Position numbers and translations under genes: made by a program. Below, piece by piece: positions 40,525-48,133 of a stretch of DNA of 60,228 nucleotides; the first letter of the stretch is position 1, and every line of letters begins with the position of its first letter. Source of the DNA: an uncultured Candidatus Pelagibacter sp. (GTDB lineage Bacteria; Pseudomonadota; Alphaproteobacteria; Pelagibacterales; Pelagibacteraceae); the NCBI GenBank assembly GCA_905612465.1, contig CAJQSC010000013.1, forward strand, positions 1-60,228. Reading direction: 5' to 3'. The notes under the pieces were generated by a model. That model did no database searches. It had not been told where the DNA came from and saw nothing but the letters and a program-made list of their open reading frames with translations.

Positions 40525-40687
40525 AGACTTTGACGATCAAACTAATGATAATGAAGAAGTTCTTCAATTAGATAATTTTTGTGAAGAGTGTAAAAAAGAA
40601 GACCCGAGCGTTTCTCAAAATTTAATTTTAACAGGATTTAAAACCTGTAATTCTTGTAAGCTTTCAAAAACTATATTTCCGATTTAA
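40490..40687 (+). CDS. Small zinc-ribbon-like protein
   Basis: Two CxxC pairs (FCEECKK ... TCNSCKL); overlaps the upstream ORF; internal start possible (ATG at about 40517, MTKDFDDQTND). Confidence 0.65.
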   Translation: MEQELVLLIMTKDFDDQTNDNEEVLQLDNFCEECKKEDPSVSQNLILTGFKTCNSCKLSKTIFPI

Positions 40688-41229
40688 CTAATATTGCTTA
40701 TAGGTAGAGCATTCATTTTACTCATTACGAAAGATATTGAGAGAAAAGCAATTATTAAAAAAGCTAAAAAGACTATTCCAAATGATTTAAAATTAGACTT
40801 TAGATTTAAAACTTCTTTTGTTGAAATGATTAAACTAGCAAATATCCAAAACTGAGTTAGAAATATTATTGGGATCATTAAATCTGGTGTTACAGCAAAA
40901 AATCTTAAAAGCCCTGGTGCATGAGCAAACCCTACAGCTGTTAATACTTTTTTAAACGGAACTTTACTATCTTTGTCTGGAAATATTTTTACACCAATTA
41001 CATAGATAAAAAGTGCCCAAACAAACCAAGTAAGAATGGCAGTTAAACCAGACATTGCAACAGCAGTTTTAATTATAGTATTTGCAGCAACGGCTCCAGC
41101 TAAACCATCTAGTATCATTATTAAACCAGCAAAGTATATTGCAGCTTCACCAAAGTTTTTATTATCTTTGTAAAGAGTTTTGTCTAATTTTATAGATCTA
41201 ACAATTATGTTTAAAAATTCACCAAACAT
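40684..41229 (-). CDS. Yip1-domain-like membrane protein
   Basis: 181 aa, about 5 TM segments, conserved APGLLRF loop. Confidence 0.7.
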   Translation of the reverse strand: MFGEFLNIIVRSIKLDKTLYKDNKNFGEAAIYFAGLIMILDGLAGAVAANTIIKTAVAMSGLTAILTWFVWALFIYVIGVKIFPDKDSKVPFKKVLTAVGFAHAPGLLRFFAVTPDLMIPIIFLTQFWIFASLIISTKEVLNLKSNFKSFGIVFLAFLIIAFLSISFVMSKMNALPISNIS

Positions 41230-41336
41230 TATTTTTTTTTATTTTTTTTTTGTGCTTTGTAAGAAACAAATAGTGGAAAGAGTATTAAAGCAATTACTAT
41301 TACTATGCAAACTGCGATTAGGAATGTTTTTGTCAT
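41229..41336 (-). CDS. 35-aa single-TM small membrane protein (not in ORF track)
   Basis: Reverse-strand MTKTFLIAVCIVIVIALILFPLFVSYKAQKKNKKK*; stop TAA shares its last A with the ATG of the next gene (TAATG). Confidence 0.65.
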   Translation of the reverse strand: MTKTFLIAVCIVIVIALILFPLFVSYKAQKKNKKK

Positions 41337-41342
41337 TATCAA

Positions 41343-41366
41343 TGGGGGAGAATTTAATCTCCCCCA
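41343..41366 (-). terminator. Perfect hairpin after DmdA-like gene (terminator/attenuator or RNA-processing site)
   Basis: TGGGGGAGA-ATTTAA-TCTCCCCCA, 9-bp perfect stem, 6-nt loop, no long U-tract on the minus strand. Confidence 0.55.
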
Positions 41367-41376
41367 AGTAATTAAT

Positions 41377-42735
41377 TTAACCTTTAACGACTTCTCTTGT
41401 GTTTGCGTTATAAGATTCTGTAAATGGCATATCTACTACCACCGCATCAACAGGAGTTCCTGGAGTGTCAGAATATTCTGCAGGTAAGTGAACTTTGTAT
41501 TTAGTTCCAGCTTTTCCTTTAGGGAATCCGTTTGCATTTAATGTTCCATCAAATGGCACATATCCCATTGCAATATTTTGACCTTTTTCAGGATGATACC
41601 AAGGTGAAGTAATAAACCCAACTGGATCACCACCATTCTCAGGTGATACTAACCAGAAGTCAGGAGCATATTCTTCAATTGGTTTTCCACCCATTTCAAG
41701 TCCAACTAGTTGAAGTTTATAAGGTTTTTTTCCATCCTTAATCTCAGCACCCATTTTCTCTAATGCAGCTTTTCCAACATAATCAGCTTTTTTATTCCAC
41801 TCACCTTTACCAGCTAATGAAACTTGGTAACCAAGGTTACACTGAAAAGGATTGTGTTGATGATCCATATCTTGACCCCAAGAAAGAATTCCAGCTTGAA
41901 TTCTTCTATGGTGAGCAGGAGCGATAACCATTAGGCTATGTTTTTTACCTGCAGCAAGAACAGCATTCCACATATCATCAGCATATTTAGTTGCTTCTCT
42001 TAAGTAAATTTCATAACCAGCTTCACCCGAGAAACCAGACTGTGAAATTACACAACTTCTTCCACCAACTTTAACTTCAGCTAATCCATAGAAAGGCATA
42101 TTGTCGAAATCAACCTGATCTCCACAAAGATCTTTCATCAAAGCTTTTGATTTAGGTCCTTGAATTTGTACCGGACAAACATCAATCTCTTCAATAGTAC
42201 AATCAAATCTTCCATCAGCATTAACACCTTGAAGATACATACCAATATCAGAGTCTGATAATGAGAACCAAAATTCATCTTTAGAAATTCTAAGAAGAAT
42301 AGGATCATTTAAAACTCCACCATATGCATTACAAAGAATTACATATCTTGCTCTCATAGGTGAGATTTTAGTTGCATCTCTAGTTATTACGTAGTCTGTA
42401 AACTTTTCTGCATCGGGACCTTTAACTCTAATTTGTCTTTCAACAGCAACGTTCCACATAGTAACGTGATTTTTAATTGCTTCATACTCTACCATCGCTC
42501 CGCCATCTTCAGGTTTTACATAACCACGAGGGTGATAAATACGATTGTAAACAGTTGCTCTCCAACAACCAGCTTCCATTGATAGATGCCAGTATGGAGA
42601 TTTTCTTACTCTTGTTGAAATTAACATTTCAACTTTTGTAGGCCCACTTTGTCTTAAGTTGTATGGTACTTCACGATCTGATTGATCAACTGAAGTCACA
42701 TGATTTAGTTTAGTATAGTCAAATTCATTAGACAT
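41377..42735 (-). CDS. GcvT-family, DmdA-related THF-dependent demethylase; substrate not assignable
   Basis: 452 aa; GcvT fold (VYNRIYHPRGY, MWNVAVERQIRVKGPDAEKFTDYVITRD, SGFSGEAGYEIYL, GILSWGQDMDHQHNPFQCNLGYQV). Confidence 0.8.
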   Translation of the reverse strand: MSNEFDYTKLNHVTSVDQSDREVPYNLRQSGPTKVEMLISTRVRKSPYWHLSMEAGCWRATVYNRIYHPRGYVKPEDGGAMVEYEAIKNHVTMWNVAVERQIRVKGPDAEKFTDYVITRDATKISPMRARYVILCNAYGGVLNDPILLRISKDEFWFSLSDSDIGMYLQGVNADGRFDCTIEEIDVCPVQIQGPKSKALMKDLCGDQVDFDNMPFYGLAEVKVGGRSCVISQSGFSGEAGYEIYLREATKYADDMWNAVLAAGKKHSLMVIAPAHHRRIQAGILSWGQDMDHQHNPFQCNLGYQVSLAGKGEWNKKADYVGKAALEKMGAEIKDGKKPYKLQLVGLEMGGKPIEEYAPDFWLVSPENGGDPVGFITSPWYHPEKGQNIAMGYVPFDGTLNANGFPKGKAGTKYKVHLPAEYSDTPGTPVDAVVVDMPFTESYNANTREVVKG

Positions 42736-43492
42736 AACCGTTCTCCTTCAACCACTTGTTAGTTTCCTTCAAGCCGCCGAATGTATAAATGTGGAAGTTG
42801 TCAGTAAACTCTTTCACTTTCCCAATCAATTCATTAGGGTCTTTAGGTTTCAATAAATCTAATGCCTTGCTAAAATTAGACTTAAGAAAATTAATGGAAT
42901 TTTTCGCCCCGACAATATTAGCAAATTTTATTAAGCTAGTTATTTTCATTGGCCCAGTAATTCCTACATGCACTGGTACTGACTGCTTAGAAATGAAATC
43001 TATGATAGGTTGACTCTCTAGTAACCACTGGGTCACTATATAGTCGGCGTAAGGCTTTTTATCTATCATGGCTTTTTCTAATTTTGTATCGGACATATCC
43101 TGACTTCCTTCTGGATGTCCTGCTATTCCTATTTTAATTCCATCAAAAAATCCTGTCTCTAAAATTTGAATTGAGCTATCAAATTTTCCAATTGGATCTC
43201 TACTACCACCAATTACTAAAGCTTGTTTTGTACCTACATCTTTACATCTTGAAATATAATCTTTAAGTTGAGCCTCATCATTAATTGATCTAGCTGGAAA
43301 ATGTGGAACAGGATTAAATCCTTTTTTTACTAAAGCATCAGCTTTTTCAGCCGTCTCTTTATAGTCTCCACCAGGAAGCATAGTTATATAAACATCCTTG
43401 ACGGGAGGTAAAGTATCTAGGTCTGTGTGAGGTCCTACCTCAAGTGAAAAATTCATTTTTCCGATCATTATCTTTTTTGTAAAAGCTGTCAA
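42728..43492 (-). CDS. Short MetF-like (methylene-THF reductase fold) protein
   Basis: 254 aa; SLEVGPH, GFNPVPHFPARSI, LVIGGSRDP, IAGHPEGSQ, YIVTQWLLE. Confidence 0.8.
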   Translation of the reverse strand: MTAFTKKIMIGKMNFSLEVGPHTDLDTLPPVKDVYITMLPGGDYKETAEKADALVKKGFNPVPHFPARSINDEAQLKDYISRCKDVGTKQALVIGGSRDPIGKFDSSIQILETGFFDGIKIGIAGHPEGSQDMSDTKLEKAMIDKKPYADYIVTQWLLESQPIIDFISKQSVPVHVGITGPMKITSLIKFANIVGAKNSINFLKSNFSKALDLLKPKDPNELIGKVKEFTDNFHIYTFGGLKETNKWLKENGYV

Positions 43493-43519
43493 AGAAATTC
43501 ATCTTGTGGATAAAGATAT

Positions 43520-44752
43520 TTGTTGTCAAAAGTTTCCCCAATGTTAGGATTTTTTATGGGTAAAAAAAATGACAATTCTTTGCTCTCAGCAATCCTTGAC
43601 CTTAAAAAAATAGAGGCTGTTGATAAACTGATTGAGGAAGCTCATGGCCTTCCTAACGAGTGTTATACCAGCAGTGAATACCTCAAGATTGAAAGAGATA
43701 AGATTTTCTCAGATAAATGGACTGTAATTGGTGTTGGAAGCTCTGTTCCAGATATAGGAGACGCTAAACCCTTTGAGCTTTTGGGGATACCTCTAATTAT
43801 AATTAGAGGAAATGATCAGAAAATTAGAGTTTTTCATAATGTCTGTAGTCACAGAGGGTTAAAGATCCTAAATGAACCTTGTACTCTGAAGAATGTCTTA
43901 AGATGCCCGTATCATTCATGGTCTTATGATTTTAGAGGGTCCTTAGTTGCAACCCCCCACATGGGTGGCTTAAATATTCATCAAGTAGATAACTTTGATA
44001 AATCCAAGAGCAACTTAAAAGAAGTCAGATCTAAGGTTTGGATGGATATGATTTTTATCAATTTAAACAATAATGAAATTGAATTTAATGATTATATCAA
44101 ACCACTTGAGGTCAGGTGGTCAAAATTTATCTGCAAAGATGACCAACAACTAATAAGACACGCTAAGGATTACGGTTACATTAACCTAAATGTTAAGAGT
44201 AACTGGAAATTTGCAATTGAAAATTATTGTGAGAGCTATCATTTACCAACTATTCATCCTGAGTTAAATAAAACGTCAAATATAAACGATCATTACCATA
44301 TACAAGGGTTGCCAAATAGATTTGCAGGACAGGGTAGCTATAAATACAATCAACCAATTAAGGGAAATAAAAAATTTAATAGCTTTCCTTCTTGGCCAGA
44401 AGATCTAGCTTTAAATGCAGAGTATGTTGCTTTATTTCCAAATGTTATGGTTGGTTTACACATAGACCACTTTTATATTTTTTGGTTAGAGCCCATATCT
44501 ACTAATGAAACTAAAGAACATATAGAGATGTATTACGTTGGAGAAGAGAGTGCTTATGGTGATGACTTTAAGGAAATGAGAAAAGAAAATTCAAAATTTT
44601 GGAAAGAAGTTATGACAGAAGATATTTTTGCTATTGAGGGAATGCAGGCAGGTAGAGCATCACCAGCATATAATGGGGGTAATTTCTCACCAGTTATGGA
44701 TAATCCAACCCATCAATTTCATAAGTGGATAGCAACAAATATAATAGATTAA
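43520..44752 (+). CDS. Rieske [2Fe-2S] ring-hydroxylating-type oxygenase alpha subunit (true start possibly 43541 or 43556)
   Basis: CSHRGLKILNEPCTLKNVLRCPYHSWSYDFRG Rieske motif; ENYCESYHLPTIHPEL iron-site motif. Confidence 0.9.
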   Translation: MLSKVSPMLGFFMGKKNDNSLLSAILDLKKIEAVDKLIEEAHGLPNECYTSSEYLKIERDKIFSDKWTVIGVGSSVPDIGDAKPFELLGIPLIIIRGNDQKIRVFHNVCSHRGLKILNEPCTLKNVLRCPYHSWSYDFRGSLVATPHMGGLNIHQVDNFDKSKSNLKEVRSKVWMDMIFINLNNNEIEFNDYIKPLEVRWSKFICKDDQQLIRHAKDYGYINLNVKSNWKFAIENYCESYHLPTIHPELNKTSNINDHYHIQGLPNRFAGQGSYKYNQPIKGNKKFNSFPSWPEDLALNAEYVALFPNVMVGLHIDHFYIFWLEPISTNETKEHIEMYYVGEESAYGDDFKEMRKENSKFWKEVMTEDIFAIEGMQAGRASPAYNGGNFSPVMDNPTHQFHKWIATNIID

Positions 44753-44814
44753 TTTTAATAATTCCTATAATATTAAATTTCATTAACCCATATGTGCAGA
44801 AAGTTAAAATCACT

Positions 44815-45219
44815 ATGAAGAAAATATTAATTATGGGTTTGCCTGGTTCAGGTAAAACAACTCTAGCATCAAAATTAGTTCCATTAATAAATGCGAAATG
44901 GCTTAATGCAGATGAGGTAAGAAAAGCTGCGGATGATTGGGATTTTTCAGAAGAAGGAAGAAAAAGACAAGCCAAAAGAATGGCAGAAAAAGCAGAAAAA
45001 CATAAACAAGATGGCAATCATGTGGTTGCAGATTTTGTTTGTCCAACACCTGCTGCTAGAGAATTATTTAATGCAGACTACGTTGTTTGGGTTGATACTA
45101 TAAAAGAAGGTAGATTTGCAGATACTAATGCCATGTTTGTAAAACCAGAAAAATATGATTATCATGTAACAACACAGGATGCTGAAAGTTGGGCTCCTAA
45201 AATAGCAAAGGAAATATAA
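44815..45219 (+). CDS. Adenylylsulfate-kinase-like P-loop kinase (start revised)
   Basis: MKKILIMGLPGSGKTTLASKL, LNADEVRKAADDWDFSEEGRKRQAKRM; CysC-like. Confidence 0.8.
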   Translation: MKKILIMGLPGSGKTTLASKLVPLINAKWLNADEVRKAADDWDFSEEGRKRQAKRMAEKAEKHKQDGNHVVADFVCPTPAARELFNADYVVWVDTIKEGRFADTNAMFVKPEKYDYHVTTQDAESWAPKIAKEI

Positions 45220-45221
45220 CT

Positions 45222-45596
45222 ATGGTTCACGTATGGGATAATAAAAAACCAACAGCACAAATGTTGGGAAGATGGCAACCATTTCATGATGGTCATTATG
45301 CTTTATTTCAAGAAATAGTTAAAAAAACAGGTCAAGTTTGTATTCAAATAAGAGATGTGCAAGGTGTTGACGATAATCCATTTGATTTTGAGACTGTTAA
45401 AAAAAATATTGAAGAAAAGCTAAACCCAGAATTCGAAGGGCAATTTAAAGTGATGATGGTGCCAAATATCACCAACATTTGTTATGGAAGAGGTGTTGGG
45501 TATAAAATTGAAGAAGTAGTATTATCTGAAGAGATACAACAAATATCAGCTACAAAAATTAGAGCTAAAATGAGAGAAGATGGAAAGCTTGAGTAA
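45222..45596 (+). CDS. Nucleotidyltransferase (cytidylyltransferase / NMNAT-like fold)
   Basis: 124 aa; GRWQPFHDGHYALF (HxGH) and ISATKIRAKM motifs. Confidence 0.8.
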   Translation: MVHVWDNKKPTAQMLGRWQPFHDGHYALFQEIVKKTGQVCIQIRDVQGVDDNPFDFETVKKNIEEKLNPEFEGQFKVMMVPNITNICYGRGVGYKIEEVVLSEEIQQISATKIRAKMREDGKLE

Positions 45597-46365
45597 TATT
45601 AAGATTAAAATTTTAGAAAAAGAAATAGCTTCAATAATTATCGATGAGTCCAAAACATATAACTCACTTTCATTTAGAAATTTAGGTGATTTAATTAAAG
45701 CTTTTAAAAGATTGGATAACGATAAAAACATTAAAGTAATAATTATTGAGGGTGCTGGAAAAGGTTTTAGTGCTGGTCATAATTTAAAAGAAGTAAGTGG
45801 ATTAAAGAAAAGAACTAAATATCAAAAATTATTTAACCTTTGTTCTAAATTAATGCTTCAAATAGTTGAGGGCAAGAAGCCCGTTATTGCTAAAGTTCAT
45901 GGAGCAGCTTTTGCTGCTGGGTGTCAATTGGTTGCAAGCTGTGATTTAGCTTACAGTACTAATGATGCAATATTTGCAACACCAGGAGTAAATATAGGAT
46001 TATTCTGTAGCACTCCGATGGTAGCAGTTAGCCGAAAAGTGAATAGAAAAAGATTAATGAAGATGCTCTTAACTGGTGAGCCTATTAAAGCAAATTATGC
46101 CAAAGAAATTGGTTTAATTAATGACCATTTTTCTAAATCAAAATTAGACAATGAGGTTCTAAAATTATCTAAAAAAATCGCTTCAAAATCTAATTTAACA
46201 ATTAAAATTGGTAAGCAAACTTTTTATAAACAGTTAGAGATGCCACTAAGAAAAGCATATGCATATACCAGTAAAATGATGACACAAAATATGATGGCAA
46301 TGGATGCTACGGAAGGCATATCTGCATTCTTAGAAAAAAGAAAACCCATATGGAAAAACAAGTAA
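45580..46365 (+). CDS. Enoyl-CoA hydratase/isomerase family protein
   Basis: 261 aa; IIEGAGKGFSAGHNLKEV, HGAAFAAGCQLVASCDLAYS; overlaps nucleotidyltransferase end. Confidence 0.9.
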   Translation: MESLSNIKIKILEKEIASIIIDESKTYNSLSFRNLGDLIKAFKRLDNDKNIKVIIIEGAGKGFSAGHNLKEVSGLKKRTKYQKLFNLCSKLMLQIVEGKKPVIAKVHGAAFAAGCQLVASCDLAYSTNDAIFATPGVNIGLFCSTPMVAVSRKVNRKRLMKMLLTGEPIKANYAKEIGLINDHFSKSKLDNEVLKLSKKIASKSNLTIKIGKQTFYKQLEMPLRKAYAYTSKMMTQNMMAMDATEGISAFLEKRKPIWKNK

Positions 46366-46775
46366 TTGACGATAAGATTAAAGAGCTTTTTATAAGTTCG
46401 AGAGTTATAGCTTTAGTTGGCGCAAGTAAAAAAAAAGAAAAAGATTCAAATATAGTAATGAAATTCTTACAAAAATCTGGTTATAAAGTTATTCCTGTAA
46501 ACCCAACATGTGTAAATGACACAATACATGGGGAAAGAGTTTATGGAACTCTATTAGATATAAAAGAAAAAGTCGATATAGTAGACGTTTTTAGGCCAAG
46601 TGAAGAGGCTGTAGATATAGCCAATCAAACTAAAGAGATTGGAGCACATGTTTTGTGGCTACAACTTAATATTGAAAATGATAAGGCTAGAGAAATAGCT
46701 ATAAAAAATAAAATTTATTATATTTCTAATAAATGCACTAAAATCGAATTTGAAAAATTATTTGGAATAATTTAG
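46350..46775 (+). CDS. CoA-binding domain protein (YccU/YneT-like)
   Basis: 141 aa; VIALVGASKKKEKDSNIVMKFLQKSGYKVIPVNP. Confidence 0.88.
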   Translation: MEKQVIDDKIKELFISSRVIALVGASKKKEKDSNIVMKFLQKSGYKVIPVNPTCVNDTIHGERVYGTLLDIKEKVDIVDVFRPSEEAVDIANQTKEIGAHVLWLQLNIENDKAREIAIKNKIYYISNKCTKIEFEKLFGII

Positions 46776-46842
46776 AAAATATTTTTATTAAATTAATAAT
46801 TGATATTTTAAAGATAAACCTTGCTTTTCCAGTTTTACAGAA

Positions 46843-47025
46843 CTAGTTTTTGATTACCCAAGCTCGATGATAAAAATCATCTATATTTTTTTGAATTAAT
46901 CCCTTTGCAATTTGGGTGGCTTCTTTCTCTTCAAAAGGACCATGTTTCTTTTCGGTATTTTTTAATATTGTTTTAATTTCGTTAGGATCTGTATGCTCAC
47001 CTTCAAGTACGTAAAAATTTTTCAT
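46843..47025 (-). CDS. Small conserved protein, DUF4170-like
   Basis: 60 aa; FYVLEGEHTDPNEIK ... HGPFEEKEATQIAKGL. Confidence 0.55.
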   Translation of the reverse strand: MKNFYVLEGEHTDPNEIKTILKNTEKKHGPFEEKEATQIAKGLIQKNIDDFYHRAWVIKN

Positions 47026-47059
47026 GGCTTTCTTATAGAACTAGTTTAAAAATACACAA

Positions 47060-47629
47060 ATGAAAAAAATATTTCTTATATATGGTCATTATAATGACAA
47101 ATCTTTTAATGCAGCAATAAGAGATACTTTTATCAAAACTGTAGAAGAAAATGGCAATAAAGTTGATGCTGTTGATCTTTATAAAGAAAAATTTGATCCA
47201 GTTTTTGCTGGTGAGGAACCAGGCGAAGATGTTTTAAGTCATCGTAAAAGAATAGAGGAATGTGATATAATTGTTCTAATTGCACCGATTTGGAATTTTA
47301 GAATGCCAGCAATAGTCGAGGGATGGATAGATAAAGTTTTAGCACCACCTTGGGCGTTTACGTTTAAGCAATTATGGGGAAACTACGGTTATCCAATTGG
47401 CAACTTACATAAAAAAAAAGCGATTATATTTTGTACATATGGATCTCCAAGATTAGCAATCACAACATTTTTCTTAAATTTACCAATTAGAAGGTTAAAA
47501 AGAGGTGTGTTTCATATGTGTGGCATTTATAATATTGTCTACAGAAGATACTTTGCTGTACCGTTTGTAAGTGATGAAAAAAGAAAACAATTTTTGGAAG
47601 ACGTCAAAAATACAGCACTTAATATATAG
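47060..47629 (+). CDS. NAD(P)H oxidoreductase, flavodoxin-like fold
   Basis: 189 aa; DIIVLIAPIWNFRMPAIVEGWIDKVLAPPWAF. Confidence 0.88.
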   Translation: MKKIFLIYGHYNDKSFNAAIRDTFIKTVEENGNKVDAVDLYKEKFDPVFAGEEPGEDVLSHRKRIEECDIIVLIAPIWNFRMPAIVEGWIDKVLAPPWAFTFKQLWGNYGYPIGNLHKKKAIIFCTYGSPRLAITTFFLNLPIRRLKRGVFHMCGIYNIVYRRYFAVPFVSDEKRKQFLEDVKNTALNI

Positions 47630-48074
47630 GGTAATTTTAATTACTTTATTAAACTCATCAATATCTTATGCAGAGTTAGTAAAGCCTAATAATGGGATTG
47701 AGCCCTTTCTAGTTGTCCAAATTCAATTAAGAAGTCTAAAACAGAACGACAACCCTAAAAAAGATAATGGAATTGAACAGACCTGGGAATTTGCACATCC
47801 AAGTAATCGAAAAAATACAGGTCCTTTAGATAGGTTTAAAACTATGATTAAGGGTAAGTCCTATGGAATGCTTCTTAACCACCTAGATCATAAAGTTGTT
47901 GAGATAAAAACAACTGATTTAACGGCTCTTTTTGAAGTAACAGTTCTTGATAAGAATAAGGCCTATTATAAATTCAATTGGACTGTTGAAAAATACACTG
48001 CAGAAGGTCCGCTGAAAGGTTGTTGGTTGACCACAATGGTCACAGCCCCAACGCCACTTGGATCCTCAATTTAA
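47571..48074 (+). CDS. Exported hypothetical protein, DUF4864-like (real start probably further downstream)
   Basis: GIEPFLVVQIQLRSLKQNDNPKKDNGIEQTWEFAHPSNRKNTGPLDRF; signal-like segment VILITLLNSSISYA. Confidence 0.65.
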   Translation: MMKKENNFWKTSKIQHLIYRVILITLLNSSISYAELVKPNNGIEPFLVVQIQLRSLKQNDNPKKDNGIEQTWEFAHPSNRKNTGPLDRFKTMIKGKSYGMLLNHLDHKVVEIKTTDLTALFEVTVLDKNKAYYKFNWTVEKYTAEGPLKGCWLTTMVTAPTPLGSSI

Positions 48075-48133
48075 TTTAATAACTAAACGAATTTTGTTTC
48101 GTAAATTATAAAAATTTAGTAGGAATCGCATTA

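Noticed and set aside
47571-47629. Programmed frameshift or fusion between the NAD(P)H oxidoreductase and the following exported protein
   Set aside because: The downstream protein has its own signal-like segment beginning near the oxidoreductase stop; the overlap is best explained by an over-extended ORF start.
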